The notes: a model not told the origin generated them from the sequence alone. A DNA stretch of 64,000 bases from Frankia casuarinae (GCF_000013345.1 NC_007777.1:3534001-3598000); one strand, 5' to 3'; positions 35,024 through 49,508 are shown, counted from the stretch's first letter. Translations and numbers: made by a program.

Positions 35024-35875
35024 TCAGCCACGGATCAGCAACGCGATCGCCACGGTCGCACCGAGCGTGATGACCACGCCACGTAGAACGTTCGGTCGTA
35101 GCCGGCGGGCCACCCGGGCACCGATCGTCCCACCGAGCAGGGATGCGACCACGAGGATGCCGGCGAACCCCCACGAGGCCTTCGCGGTGACCAGGAAGAC
35201 CGCCACTCCCACCGCGTTGGCCCCGAACGCGAGCAGCGTCTTCAGCGCGTTGGTGCGCTGCAGGTCGTCGGTGAGCAGAATGCCCAGCACCCCAAGGAGC
35301 AGCACCCCGAGCCCCGCGCCGAAATACGATCCGTAGGCTCCCGCGACGAAGATCCCGAGCCGAGTCGGCCAGGTCACCCGGTCGGAGGCGAGCGAACCGG
35401 AGGCGGGCGACAGCAATGCGGCCGCGGGCGAACCGGATGGCCCGGATGGCGCCGACTCCGGCGGCCCGCCACCCGCCGCCGTGCTGGCTCTCCGGCGTGC
35501 CACCACGGCCGCGAGCCGGGACTGAGCCGCCAGAAGCAGACAGGAGACCAGCACCAGGTACGGAACCAGCGCCCGGAAGCTGTCGGAGGGCGTGGCCAGC
35601 AGCACAACGGCGCCGGCCAGACCGCCGAGCAGAGCCGGCGGTCCCAGGGCACGCAGCCGGACGGCCTGCCCGGCAAGCTCGCGGCGGTAGCCCAGCGCCC
35701 CACCGGCGTACCCGGTGACCAGCCCCACCGATGAGGTGATGTTGGCGGTCAGCGCCGGCAGACCGGTGGCGAGCAGCGCCGGGAAGGCGATCAGGGTCCC
35801 GCCGCCCGCGATCGTGTTCACCGCGCCCGCGAGCAGACCCGCCCCGCCCGCGAGCAGGGCATCGGCTGGTCCCAC
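35024..35875 (-). CDS. TauE/SafE-family membrane transporter
   Basis: About 283 residues from GTG 35875 (AGAGGA upstream; longer upstream starts look non-coding). Eight or so hydrophobic helices in the pattern of sulfite exporter TauE/SafE: AGLLAGAVNTIAGGGTLIAFPALLATGLPALTANITSSVGLVTG at the start, with the conserved G-G-G and N-T motif, and GAYGSYFGAGLGVLLLGVLGILL with repetition in the second half. The family exports sulfite, sulfoacetate and related organic anions. A Gly/Pro/Ser loop (about 145-175) separates the halves. Substrate unknown. Confidence 0.9.
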   Translation of the reverse strand: MGPADALLAGGAGLLAGAVNTIAGGGTLIAFPALLATGLPALTANITSSVGLVTGYAGGALGYRRELAGQAVRLRALGPPALLGGLAGAVVLLATPSDSFRALVPYLVLVSCLLLAAQSRLAAVVARRRASTAAGGGPPESAPSGPSGSPAAALLSPASGSLASDRVTWPTRLGIFVAGAYGSYFGAGLGVLLLGVLGILLTDDLQRTNALKTLLAFGANAVGVAVFLVTAKASWGFAGILVVASLLGGTIGARVARRLRPNVLRGVVITLGATVAIALLIRG

Positions 35876-35943
35876 GTGTCCTCTATGCCGATGGAAGGAA
35901 GGGTGACGGGGTGACGGGTTCGGCGCAGTGCGGCCGGTCCGGC

Positions 35944-36399
35944 TCAGAGGTCGAACTCCTCCGGGTTGATGCCGACCGCGAAGCACGCCTCCCGCACGAC
36001 GGCCTGCTCCGTCTTGTCGAAGTTGCCATCGGCCCCGCCGATGACGATCCCGATCTGGATGACCGCCCTGGCCTCCGCCGGCTTCTTCTTCGTCTTCCCG
36101 ATCTCCTGGAGGATGGAGACCTTGCCGAACTCGAAATCGGCCTGCAGCTTGCCGACATAGTCGTTGAAGCGACGCTGGAGATCATCCGCGGGAAAGTTGT
36201 TGAGCACGTCGTTGGAGATGATCAGTGCGGCGACCCGCTGCCGCTCGGCCGGGTCGATGGTCCCGTCCGCCGCGGCGACCAATGCGCACATCGCCATGCT
36301 GGCATCGCGGAAGGCACCGCTCTTCAGGTCGTTTTTCTTGGCGTTCAGCTGGCCCTGCATCGTCTGGGCGGACTGACGCAGCTGGTTCCAGATCGGCAC
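35944..36399 (-). CDS. TerB-like tellurite-resistance family protein
   Basis: About 151 residues from GTG 36399 with GAGGGAG upstream. Helical TerB pattern with paired acidic loops: MCALVAAADGTIDPAERQRVAALI in the first half and VIQIGIVIGGADGNFDKTEQAVVREACFAVG in the second, both with D-G-x-x-D/E-x-x-E. The family accompanies tellurite/phage-resistance ter genes but also occurs alone, as here. No other ter gene nearby. Metal binding at the acidic loops is plausible from family data. Confidence 0.88.
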   Translation of the reverse strand: MPIWNQLRQSAQTMQGQLNAKKNDLKSGAFRDASMAMCALVAAADGTIDPAERQRVAALIISNDVLNNFPADDLQRRFNDYVGKLQADFEFGKVSILQEIGKTKKKPAEARAVIQIGIVIGGADGNFDKTEQAVVREACFAVGINPEEFDL

Positions 36400-36491
36400 C
36401 TGGGCTCCCTCGCACGGTGACGTATCACTAGATGGTTCCTCGCAGGTCAACGCATGACCGCCCGGACATGCTCCCACCGGCTGGCCGAGGG

Positions 36492-38675
36492 TCAGGAACC
36501 GGCACCGCCGCGAACGCGGTTGAGCCGGTCCACCGCCGCCTGCGCGTCACCGATCGTGGCGAAGTCGACCGCGACGAACGTCGGGATCCGCCCGCGCTCC
36601 TGGCGACAACGCTGTGCCCGGGTAAACACGGTCTCGGCGGCGTTCGCGCCGAGGGCGGCACGGCGGCTGGGCGCGGCGGCGGTGAGCCAGTGGTTCATCA
36701 GGAGCAGCGAGGCACCGTCCACGCCCCGGTTGCGGGCGCAGGTTCGCAGATCCTCGGGTTTCTTCGCATCGAACGGAGTGTCCTCGGCATACCGGTAGAA
36801 GCTGCGCAGGAACGTGCCCGGCAGGTCCTGCCGCTCGGTGAAGACCACCAGGCGTCGGCCCGAGGCGACCATCTCGCGCAGGGTCGGCCATCGGCCATGC
36901 GGATCCTCCGGCGGCGTCGTCACCATCCCCGCGAGGCCCGCGGCCGCCACGCCGCCGGCGATCTCGCTCGCCGGCACCTCATTATCCTGGATGATCAGCG
37001 TCACGACCTCGGTGGGATTACGGTTCATCCAGTCCCGGACCCGAGTCAGCTCCGCCACGAAGTCGAGGGAGCCGAGCTGGCACAGGTCATGGCACAGCCA
37101 GGTGCCGGGGCGTTCCGACCGGGCGCCTCGCGTCAGCGGGGCGAGCGCGTCGCGGGTCGCGGGCGGCAGGGTCTGCAGATAGGCGTCGACCTGGGTCGGC
37201 GATGTCCAGTGGTGCACGTCGAGCAGCAGGGCGCGCACCCCCAGGTCGAGCTGGTGCGTGATCGCCGGGTCCTGGGCAGGCCCGAGAAACCGGTCCTCGC
37301 TGGTGGCCATCGCGTTGTGGGTGGCCAGGTAGCTCACCTGGTCATAGCGCCGGTCGCACAGCGCCTGCTGGCTGTTGCAGAGCTTGCGGGCCTCGGCGGC
37401 GGCGCCCGGGAAGGCCGTCCAGGTCACGATGATCATCAGGGGCGCCGCGAGGGCGAACGCCGTGGCGACCCGGCGCCGCCGGCCGGTCCGGTTCCACCGG
37501 GCGGACACCGCGACGAGCCGCGACAATCCGTAGCCGACCAGGCCGGCCACCAGCGTCCAGGCCACGATCCGCAGGAAGTCGCTCTCGAGCGTGCCGTAGG
37601 CGCGCGAGGAGAAGTCGACCAGCACTGCGCCGGCTCCCGGCGGCAGGGGCGACGACGACCTGTCCAGCGAGGTCAGCGGATTCGGCAGCGCGATGCGCAG
37701 GACGACGCCGAGCAGCCCCGCACCAACGCCGGCGAGGACCACCGCACCGGTCGCGGCCCGGACCCGGGACACCCCCCGCCGCCCGGCCAGCACGACGATG
37801 CTGACCATGGCCGCCGTCATGATCAGGGCGAGCAGGAGGGAGACCCACACCAGGGTCGCGGCGACGTCGTGCAGCCGGTCGATCGCGACGATCATCGGCC
37901 GGTCACGCAGATCCGACAGACGGACCCCGAGATCGAGGGTGGATCCGTGGAGATACACCTGGAGCCGGCCGATGGCCGTCTCGTCGCCCCGGAAGACCTC
38001 CGGACCGACCAGCGCCAGCGCTCCGGCGATGTTGCCCGACCTCAGCAGGGCGCGCAGCGGAGCCTCGATGCGCGCCCGGGTGTCGGCGTCCACCCGGTCC
38101 AGCACCACGGGCAGGACGCGGTCGGTGTCCTGCGGGGAGAGCTCGATCGTGGGCAGGGACTTCGGCGGGCGCCCGGCGGCGATGTCGTCGAGCGCGGTGA
38201 CGACACCGTGGGTGAACTCCTGCACGGTGGTGACCTGGTAGCTGGTGCCGGCGCCCAGTTCACCGGCGACGTACCGGTTGGCCAGGCCCGAGATGTTGTC
38301 GAAGATCGGCCGGAGATCGACGGCGAGTTCGACGTCGTCCGTGTCGGCCCGCAGGTAGGCGACGATCCGGTTGATCTGCTCGTCGGTCATCGCCTGGATC
38401 GTCGACGGGGGCAGCACCGTGCGCAGGTTCGCGGTGACGAGGGAGCTGTCGATCGGGAGGCCGGCCAGCAACGTGTCGACCGCGGGATCGGGCAGTACCT
38501 GGGTGTAGACGCGGTCGAAGGCGTCGGCCCGGTTCAGCGACTGCGAATAGAAGGCCGGGTTCAGCACGGTCCGCCACGCGGTGATGACGACGACCAGCGG
38601 CAGCCAGCAGAGCACGACGAGGGCGACGAGGGCGACGTGCGCGAGGCGCCCCCGCTCCCCTCCTCGGCGACCCAT
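36492..38675 (-). CDS. Membrane protein with C-terminal PI-PLC-like phosphodiesterase domain
   Basis: 727 residues. N-terminal membrane helix (LAHVALVALVVLCWLPLVVVI), a large outside region to about residue 265 with no fold I recognise, three or four membrane helices between 265 and 430 (ATLVWVSLLLALIMTAAMVSIVVLAG, GAVVLAGVGAGLLGVVLRIAL), then the PI-PLC X-like barrel: SYLATHNAMATSEDRFLGPAQDPAITHQLDLGVRALLLDVHHW, with the first catalytic His in THNAM and the Asp/His pair in LLLDVHHW, and WLCHDLCQLG with the second. Likely a calcium-independent phosphodiesterase anchored in the membrane; substrate unknown. Four bases after ends the adenylate kinase gene, so they are co-transcribed. Confidence 0.8.
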   Translation of the reverse strand: MGRRGGERGRLAHVALVALVVLCWLPLVVVITAWRTVLNPAFYSQSLNRADAFDRVYTQVLPDPAVDTLLAGLPIDSSLVTANLRTVLPPSTIQAMTDEQINRIVAYLRADTDDVELAVDLRPIFDNISGLANRYVAGELGAGTSYQVTTVQEFTHGVVTALDDIAAGRPPKSLPTIELSPQDTDRVLPVVLDRVDADTRARIEAPLRALLRSGNIAGALALVGPEVFRGDETAIGRLQVYLHGSTLDLGVRLSDLRDRPMIVAIDRLHDVAATLVWVSLLLALIMTAAMVSIVVLAGRRGVSRVRAATGAVVLAGVGAGLLGVVLRIALPNPLTSLDRSSSPLPPGAGAVLVDFSSRAYGTLESDFLRIVAWTLVAGLVGYGLSRLVAVSARWNRTGRRRRVATAFALAAPLMIIVTWTAFPGAAAEARKLCNSQQALCDRRYDQVSYLATHNAMATSEDRFLGPAQDPAITHQLDLGVRALLLDVHHWTSPTQVDAYLQTLPPATRDALAPLTRGARSERPGTWLCHDLCQLGSLDFVAELTRVRDWMNRNPTEVVTLIIQDNEVPASEIAGGVAAAGLAGMVTTPPEDPHGRWPTLREMVASGRRLVVFTERQDLPGTFLRSFYRYAEDTPFDAKKPEDLRTCARNRGVDGASLLLMNHWLTAAAPSRRAALGANAAETVFTRAQRCRQERGRIPTFVAVDFATIGDAQAAVDRLNRVRGGAGS

Positions 38676-38678
38676 GGC

Positions 38679-39293
38679 CTACCGACAGACAGGCAGACCC
38701 GGATGGGCCCGCAGACCCGGATGGGCGACGTCCGCCAGCATCTCCTCGATGCGGGCCGCAACCTCGTCCGGGCTGCCGGAACCGTCCACCGTGCGCAGTA
38801 GGCCACCCCGCTGGTAGTAGCGGCGCAGTGGTGCGGTCTCCTGCTCGAAGACCTTCAACCGGCGACGGGCGGTGTCCTCCGCGTCGTCAACCCGGTCCTC
38901 GGTGCGGGACCGGCGCCGGATGCGGTCGAGCACCTCGTCGACGTCGACGTCGAGGTCGACGACCGCGTCGAGCGGGCCGCGGGTCGCCACGAGCATCCGG
39001 TCCAACGCCTCGGCCTGGGGGTAGGTCCGGGGGAACCCGTCGAACAGGAACCCCACCGCACAGTCGACGCCGCTCTCGAGCCGGTCGGCGACGATGTCGA
39101 GCACGATCTCGTCGGGGACCAGCTCGCCCGCGCGGACGTAGCGCTCCGCGCGACGGCCCAGCGGCGTACCCGCGGCAATCTGCCGGTCGAACAGCCGGCC
39201 GGTCGAGATCGAGGGGATGCCGTGCCGGGCGCTGATGCGAGCGCCCTGGGTTCCCTTGCCGGAGCCAGGTGGACCGAGCAGCACGAGCCTCAT
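38679..39293 (-). CDS. adk: Adenylate kinase (short-LID form)
   Basis: 204 residues. P-loop GPPGSGKGT at 7-15, then ISTGRLFDRQI, VPDEIVLDIVADRL, GFLFDGFPRTYPQAEALD and the LID entry RIRRRSRTEDRVDDAEDTARRRL. The LID is short with no zinc Cys, as in other actinobacterial and archaeal-like forms. It makes ADP from AMP and ATP. Here it is not in the ribosomal-protein operon next to secY/map, where actinobacteria keep their main adk, so it may be an extra copy. Ends at tandem small repeats (AHPGLRAHPGL). Confidence 0.85.
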   Translation of the reverse strand: MRLVLLGPPGSGKGTQGARISARHGIPSISTGRLFDRQIAAGTPLGRRAERYVRAGELVPDEIVLDIVADRLESGVDCAVGFLFDGFPRTYPQAEALDRMLVATRGPLDAVVDLDVDVDEVLDRIRRRSRTEDRVDDAEDTARRRLKVFEQETAPLRRYYQRGGLLRTVDGSGSPDEVAARIEEMLADVAHPGLRAHPGLPVCR

Positions 39294-39462
39294 GGCACTG
39301 AACGGTACCGCCGCAGGTCACCAGGCGGGTCGGCGAGTCCGGTCAATCGCCGCGGATCCGGCATGGAGCAAGGCAGATCACATGAATCTTCGGCCGAAAA
39401 GTGCTCCGATGTTCCGGCCGCACGCCGGGGCTGGCTGCACGCCGGGGCTGGCCGGCTCCCGG

Positions 39463-40905
39463 TCAGCGACGCGTCGGCGTGATGGGCTCGGGCAGGTCCG
39501 TCCTGCCCATCAGCCAGCGGTCAGTGGCGGCGGCCGCGGCACGTCCCTCGGCGATCGCCCAGACGATCAGCGACTGCCCGCGTCCCATGTCCCCGGCGAC
39601 GAACACGCCGGGGACCGAGGAGGCCCACCCGGCGTCGCGCGCCACGTTGCCGCGCGCGTCCAGCTCCACCCCGAGATCGGTCAGCAGGCCGGACCGTTCC
39701 GGACCGGTGAACCCCATGGCGAGCAGCACCAGCTGGCAGGGCAGCTCGGTGTCGGTACCCTCGACCTTCTCGAACTTCCCGCCGACGAGGCGCACCTCGT
39801 GCATGCGCAGCGCCCGCACGTTGCCGTCCTCGTCACCGAGGAAGCGCTCGGTGGAGACGGCGAAGACCCGCTCGCCGCCCTCCTCGTGCGCGCTGGAGAC
39901 CCGGTAGATGATCGGGTACGACGGCCACGGGTTGGCCGGGGCCCGCAGCTCCGGCGGCCGGGGCATGATCTCGAGCTGGTGCACGGAGAGCGCGCCCTGG
40001 CGGTGGGAGGTGCCCAGGCAGTCCGCGCCCGTGTCACCGCCGCCGATGATGACCACGTTCTTGCCCTTGGCGGAGATGGGCGACTCGGGCAGGTCCCCCT
40101 GCGCGACCCGGTTCGCGGGCACCAGGAACTCCATCGCCAGCTGGACGCCACCCAGCTGGCGGCCGGGAACGGGCAGGTCCCGGCCGACCGTCGATCCGCC
40201 GGCGAGGACCACCGCGTCGTGGGAGGAACGCAGCTCGTCCGCGGAGATGTCGAGGCCGACGTTGCAGGACGTGACGAACGACGTGCCCTCGGCCGCCATC
40301 TGCGCGAGCCGGCGGTCCAAGACCCGCTTCTCCATCTTGAACTCGGGGATGCCGTAGCGGAGCAGGCCGCCGATCCGGTCGGCCCGTTCGTAGACCACGA
40401 CCTCGTGGCCGGCCCGGGTGAGCTGCTGGGCGGCGGCGAGACCGGCCGGGCCGGAGCCCACGACCGCCACCCGCTTGCCGGTACGCAGCGACGGCGGAAC
40501 CGGGACCACGGTGCCGTCGGCCCAGGCGCGGTCGATGATGCTGACCTCGATCTGCTTGATGGTCACCGGATCGTCGCCGATGCCGAGCACGCAGGCCGCC
40601 TCGCACGGCGCCGGGCACAGCCGCCCGGTGAACTCGGGGAAGTTGTTCGTCGCATGCAGCCGCTCGATGGCGTCCACCCAGTCGCCGCGCCGGGTCAGGT
40701 CGTTCCATTCCGGAATGATGTTCCCGAGCGGACAGCCCTCGTGACAGAACGGGATGCCGCAGTCCATGCACCGGCTGGCCTGCGTGCGCAGATGCTCCTC
40801 GGGGAACGACTCGTACACCTCGCGCCAGTCGGTGATCCTGACGTCCACGGGACGGCGCTTCGGCAGCTCCCTGCGGTGCTTGAGGAAGCCGGTCGGGTCA
40901 GCCAT
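39463..40905 (-). CDS. gltD: Glutamate synthase (NADPH) small subunit
   Basis: 480 residues. Supplies electrons from NADPH to the large subunit. N-terminal iron-sulfur Cys region CMDCGIPFCHEGCPLGNIIPEWNDL, then CPAPCEAACVLG; FAD site VAVVGSGPAGLAAAQQL and NADPH site NVVIIGGGDTGADCLGTS, ending with the FAD-binding GVFVAGDMGRGQSLIVWAIAEGR. ATG 40905, 59 bases after gltB. The unusual 39294-39462 space before adk has no feature other than a duplicated cacgccggggctggc. Confidence 0.97.
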   Translation of the reverse strand: MADPTGFLKHRRELPKRRPVDVRITDWREVYESFPEEHLRTQASRCMDCGIPFCHEGCPLGNIIPEWNDLTRRGDWVDAIERLHATNNFPEFTGRLCPAPCEAACVLGIGDDPVTIKQIEVSIIDRAWADGTVVPVPPSLRTGKRVAVVGSGPAGLAAAQQLTRAGHEVVVYERADRIGGLLRYGIPEFKMEKRVLDRRLAQMAAEGTSFVTSCNVGLDISADELRSSHDAVVLAGGSTVGRDLPVPGRQLGGVQLAMEFLVPANRVAQGDLPESPISAKGKNVVIIGGGDTGADCLGTSHRQGALSVHQLEIMPRPPELRAPANPWPSYPIIYRVSSAHEEGGERVFAVSTERFLGDEDGNVRALRMHEVRLVGGKFEKVEGTDTELPCQLVLLAMGFTGPERSGLLTDLGVELDARGNVARDAGWASSVPGVFVAGDMGRGQSLIVWAIAEGRAAAAATDRWLMGRTDLPEPITPTRR

Positions 40906-40964
40906 GCCGCTCCTGTCGGGTCCGTGCGATCGCGATGATGGTCGGGTCGTGCTTGGCGGCCCGG

Positions 40965-45521
<4,557 letters not shown>

Positions 45522-45802
45522 CCGGCGAAGTCCTGTCCATCTTCAGGGGCTGAAGGGGGTGCGGACAACGCTGTCCGAGTGGTGTGACGGCACGGCGACG
45601 CTGGCCCGGCGCCCCGTGTCTCTACCGAGTGTGCCACGCGGCCCGCTCATGCGCCGCGATCAAATATGTCCAGGAGATCACCGCCAGATGACGTCATACC
45701 TCCCCGCCCGGCCTCGGTCACTACAAGTAGGGGAAGGTCGACGGTCCAGCCGACGCCCGGGGCCCCGCCGGAGACGGCGTCTCCGGCGTCTCCGGCGTCT
45801 CA

Positions 45803-47032
45803 TCAGGGCAGCTGCGGCTCCTCCGGCGGAACGGCCGACGTGTGCCCACCGCTCGCCGGCAATCTCGTCGCCAGGCCGCGGCTCTGCTGCGAACCAGCCG
45901 GTACGCCGGTGGTGGCAGTGGTGGCAGTGGTGGCAGTGGTGGCGGTAGTGGCGGTGGTGGCGGTGGTGGCGGTAGTGGCAGTGGTGGCGGTCGACCCGGA
46001 GGCATCGGGCACCGCGGCGGCGGGCACCGACCCGGCGGAACCAGGATCGGCCGGATCGGGACCGCCCAGATCAGGATCGACCGAATCGGGACCGACCGAA
46101 TCGAGAGCGGCCGAATCGGGACCGGCCGAATCGGGAGCGGCCGCCCGCTGGTCGGCGGTACCGGCGGTCGTCACCGTGGACCGCGCCGCGGGCCGGGAAC
46201 GGGCGATTCCGAGGGCCTCCTGCTCCTCCCTGGACAGATTCGGATCCACGGGACTGCGGGTGACCGCCAGCGCCAGCAACGCCCCCAGACAGACGACGAT
46301 CGAGGTCCAGATGTTGACCCGCAGCCCGAGGATCTGGTTCGCCGTGTCGATGCGCAGCATCTCGATCCACAACCGGCCGAACGTGTAGAGCGCGACGTAG
46401 AGGCAGAACAGCTTGCCGCGGCCGAGCCGGTGCCGCCGATCGACGACCAACAGGATCCCGGCCACCACCAGGTTCCACAGGCACTCGTAGAGGAAGGTCG
46501 GCTGATAGGTGGACACGCCGGGGATGATCTGGTGCTTCTCGTCGATGCGCACCGCCCAGGGCAGGGTGCTCGCCTTGCCGTACAGCTCCTGGTTGAACCA
46601 GTTGCCCCAGCGTCCGATCGCCTGGGCCAGGATGATGCCCGGCGCCGCGGCGTCGCCGAACAGGGCGAGGCTGATGCCGTAGCGCCGGGTCGCCAGCCAC
46701 GCGCCGAAGGCCCCGCCCGCGATGGCGCCCCAGATACCCAGCCCGCCGTTCCAGATCTTGATGACGTCCAGCACGTTGCCGTCCCGGCCGAAATAGGCGG
46801 CCGGAGTGCTGACCACGTGGTAGACGCGGGCGCCGACGATGCCGAACGGGACGGCCCAGTAGGCGACCTCGCTGGCCACCATGGGATCCATGCCGCGAGC
46901 GCGCAGCCTTCTTCCCGTCACGAATACGGCGACGAAGACGCCAATAATGATCATCAGGGCGTAGGCACGCAGCGGCACCGGCCCGAGATGCACCACGCCA
47001 CGCGATGGGCTAGGAATAGCGGCGAGAACCAC
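45803..47032 (-). CDS. lgt: Prolipoprotein diacylglyceryl transferase with long repeat tail
   Basis: 409 residues. Membrane enzyme that attaches diacylglyceryl to lipobox Cys. Helices and signature are typical: YALMIIIGVFVAVFVTGRRL, GARVYHVV, GGLGIWGAIAGGAFGAWLA, and the Lgt signature AIGRWGNWFNQELYG, then YQPTFLYECLWNL. About residue 275 to the end is a disordered tail with Asp/Ser/Gly/Pro units followed by about nine Thr-Ala-Thr triplets and is not part of Lgt. Such tails occur in actinobacterial Lgt but copy number here is high. Located next to trpA, as in other actinobacteria. Confidence 0.96.
   Translation of the reverse strand: MVLAAIPSPSRGVVHLGPVPLRAYALMIIIGVFVAVFVTGRRLRARGMDPMVASEVAYWAVPFGIVGARVYHVVSTPAAYFGRDGNVLDVIKIWNGGLGIWGAIAGGAFGAWLATRRYGISLALFGDAAAPGIILAQAIGRWGNWFNQELYGKASTLPWAVRIDEKHQIIPGVSTYQPTFLYECLWNLVVAGILLVVDRRHRLGRGKLFCLYVALYTFGRLWIEMLRIDTANQILGLRVNIWTSIVVCLGALLALAVTRSPVDPNLSREEQEALGIARSRPAARSTVTTAGTADQRAAAPDSAGPDSAALDSVGPDSVDPDLGGPDPADPGSAGSVPAAAVPDASGSTATTATTATTATTATTATTATTATTATTGVPAGSQQSRGLATRLPASGGHTSAVPPEEPQLP
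45908..45992. repeat. 9-bp coding tandem repeat in lgt tail
   Basis: About nine copies of gtggtggca-like units (variants ggtagtggc, ggtggtggc) encoding Thr-Ala-Thr triplets on the minus strand. A second imperfect repeat at about 46030-46145 encodes the Asp-Ser-Gly-Pro part. Confidence 0.85.
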
Positions 47033-47083
47033 GGTCGCCAGGCTATCCCGTGGACCCGTCCATCACGCGCGGGGTGCCCCGGC

Positions 47084-47121
47084 CACGTGTCGCACAGTCA
47101 CGTGTCGCACAGTCACGTGTC
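47084..47121. repeat. 15-bp tandem repeat between lgt and trpA
   Basis: Copies of cacgtgtcgcacagt at 47084-47098 and 47099-47113, with a partial third. Each unit includes the palindrome cacgtg. Confidence 0.85.
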
Positions 47122-47219
47122 TCGCTCGGTGCGCGGCGGGATGATATATGCGGCGCTCGATGTGGGCAATACTCGATGTGGGCGACAGATGTGACGGCCG
47201 GGTCGGGGCGGCCGGGAGT

Positions 47220-48041
47220 TCACGCCGGAACGGGAGCGCGCACCCCTCCGGCGAGTTCCGCGGCGAGCCGACGGATTCCGGCGAGGCCCGCTGAGGCGCC
47301 GGCTCCGGAACGTTCCGCCTCAAGCAGGACCTTCACCAGCGCGGAGCCGACGATCACACCGTCGGCGAAGCCCGCGACCTCGGCGGCCTGCGCCGCGGTG
47401 CTCACCCCGAGCCCCACCGCCACCGGGAGCTCGGTGGCGGCCCGCACCCGGGCGACCAGATCGGCCGCCCGCTCGCCGACCGCCGCCCGGGTCCCGGTGA
47501 CACCCATCAGCGAGGCGGCATAGACGAAGCCGCGCGCGACGCCGGCGACCAGCCGGAGACGGGTGTCCGAGGAGCTGGGAGCGACGAGGAACACCGGGGC
47601 CAGGCCGTGCGCGGCGCACGCGTCGAGCCAGGGCCCGGCCTCCTCGGGCGGCAGGTCCGGAGTGATTGCTCCGGCGCCCCCGGCGGCGGCCAGATCGGCC
47701 GCAAACGAGGCCGCGCCGTAGCGGTCGATCGGGTTCCAGTAGGACATGACCAGGGCCGGGGCCCCCGTCGCGGCGACGGCCTCGACGGTGCGGATCACGT
47801 CCCGCGTCGTGACCCCGCCGCGCAGGGCCGCATCCGCCGCGTCCTGGATCACCGGACCATCCATGGTGGGGTCGGAGTAGGGCAGGCCGACCTCAACAAC
47901 GTCGACTCCCGCCGCCACCATGGCCCGCATGGCCTCGATCGCCCCGTCCACCGTCGGGAATCCCGCGGGCAGATAGCCGACCAGCACCGACCGCCCCTCC
48001 TCGCGGGCCGCCGCGAACACTGCGTCCAACCGACTCTGCAC
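47220..48041 (-). CDS. trpA: Tryptophan synthase alpha subunit
   Basis: 273 residues. Cleaves indole-3-glycerol phosphate to indole, passed to TrpB. Catalytic residues visible: Glu in VDVVEVGLPYSDP and Asp in the same motif region; ITPDLPPEEAGPW, VYAASLMGVTGTR, and VGLGVSTAAQAAEVAGFADGVIVGSALV. Separated from trpB by 129 bases with small gcgtcccgt repeats, longer than usual for trpBA. Confidence 0.98.
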   Translation of the reverse strand: MQSRLDAVFAAAREEGRSVLVGYLPAGFPTVDGAIEAMRAMVAAGVDVVEVGLPYSDPTMDGPVIQDAADAALRGGVTTRDVIRTVEAVAATGAPALVMSYWNPIDRYGAASFAADLAAAGGAGAITPDLPPEEAGPWLDACAAHGLAPVFLVAPSSSDTRLRLVAGVARGFVYAASLMGVTGTRAAVGERAADLVARVRAATELPVAVGLGVSTAAQAAEVAGFADGVIVGSALVKVLLEAERSGAGASAGLAGIRRLAAELAGGVRAPVPA

Positions 48042-48170
48042 CGTGCGTCCGTTCCGTCGAGCCCGAGGGCCTTTATGGCCTGTCTGTCCTGCGCGTTCTG
48101 TGCGTCCTACGCGTCCCGTGCGTCCCGTCTTGGTTGCTGCCGGTCCCGAGACAGGATCCCTCAGGGTCCC

Positions 48171-49508
48171 TCAGACCGGTCGCGCCGGACCGCCGACGGG
48201 GCCCCCGCCGGCATCGGCCTCGTCGAGGAGGTCGAACCAGCGGGCGGCGGTGTCGACGTCCTTGTCCCCCCGACCGGAGCAGTTGACGACGACAGTCGTG
48301 CCCGGACCGAGCTTCCGGGCGACGTCGAGGGCACCCGCGAAGGCGTGCGCGCTCTCGATCGCGACCAGGATGCCCTCGGTACGGGCCACCAGCGCGAGCG
48401 CCTCCATCGCGGCGGTGTCGTCCACGACCCGATAGCTCGCCCGACCGGTCTCGTGCAGCAGGGCATGCTCGGGGCCGATGCCAGGGTAGTCCAGACCCGC
48501 CGAGATCGAGTGGGAGACCTGGGTCTGCCCGAACTCGTCCTGCAGCAGGAACGTCCGCATGCCGTGCAGCACGCCCGCGGAACCGCCGGCGATCGCCGCG
48601 GCGTGCCGACCGGTGGCGACCCCGTCCCCCCCGGCCTCGCAGCCGATCAGCGCGACCTCGACGTCGGGGATGAACGGGTGGAAGATGCCCATCGCGTTCG
48701 AGCCGCCACCGACGCAGGCGACGACGGCGTCGGGCAGTCGGCCGACACGATCGAGCACCTGGGCGCGCGCCTCGACCCCGATGATCCGCTGGAAGTCGCG
48801 GACCAGCATCGGGAACGGATGCGGGCCCATCACCGACCCGATGCAGTAATGGGTCGTGTCAACGGTGGCCACCCAGTCGCGCATGGCCTCGTTGATGGCG
48901 TCCTTCAAGGTTCGGCTGCCGGAGGTGACCGCAACGACCTCGGCGCCGAGCAGGCGCATCCGGGCGACGTTTAGGGCCTGCCGGCGGGTGTCCTCCTCGC
49001 CCATGTAGACGACGCAGTCCAGGCCGAGCAGGGCGCAGGCGGTGGCCGTGGCAACACCGTGCTGACCGGCTCCGGTCTCGGCGATAACCCGGGTCTTGCC
49101 CATCCGCCGGGTCAGCAGGCACTGCCCGAGGACATTATTGATCTTGTGGGAACCGGTGTGCGCAAGATCCTCACGCTTGAGCAGGATGCGGGCACCGCCA
49201 ACGTGCGCGGTGAGCCGGTGGGCGTCGGTGAGCGGAGTGGGCCGGCCCGCGTAGCTCGCCAGCAGCCCGTCCAGTTCCGCGGTGAAGCCGGGATCCACCC
49301 TGGCCGCCGCGTAGGCTGCGGTGAGCTCGTCCAGCGCCGCCATGAGGGCCTCGGGGACGAAACGACCACCGAAACGCCCGAAGTGCCCCGAAGAGTCGGG
49401 GAACGCCTGCCAGCTCGACGTGTCCGGACGGACCGGACCGGAGCCCGACGGCGTCCCGGTTCCGGCGGCCGCGGGGCGAACTGACTCGGCAGCGGTTCGG
49501 GTGGTCAC
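48171..49508 (-). CDS. trpB: Tryptophan synthase beta subunit
   Basis: 445 residues. PLP enzyme that joins indole and serine. PLP lysine in [15 protein letters not shown]; phosphate-binding [10 protein letters not shown], substrate loop [14 protein letters not shown]. First 30 residues are a non-conserved Thr/Gly/Pro extension before [19 protein letters not shown]. Follows trpC by 54 bases. Confidence 0.98.
   Translation of the reverse strand: MTTRTAAESVRPAAAGTGTPSGSGPVRPDTSSWQAFPDSSGHFGRFGGRFVPEALMAALDELTAAYAAARVDPGFTAELDGLLASYAGRPTPLTDAHRLTAHVGGARILLKREDLAHTGSHKINNVLGQCLLTRRMGKTRVIAETGAGQHGVATATACALLGLDCVVYMGEEDTRRQALNVARMRLLGAEVVAVTSGSRTLKDAINEAMRDWVATVDTTHYCIGSVMGPHPFPMLVRDFQRIIGVEARAQVLDRVGRLPDAVVACVGGGSNAMGIFHPFIPDVEVALIGCEAGGDGVATGRHAAAIAGGSAGVLHGMRTFLLQDEFGQTQVSHSISAGLDYPGIGPEHALLHETGRASYRVVDDTAAMEALALVARTEGILVAIESAHAFAGALDVARKLGPGTTVVVNCSGRGDKDVDTAARWFDLLDEADAGGGPVGGPARPV

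Noticed and set aside
35944-36399. A ter-type tellurite/phage resistance cluster
   Set aside because: A lone TerB-like gene; none of terA, terC, terD or terE found around it.
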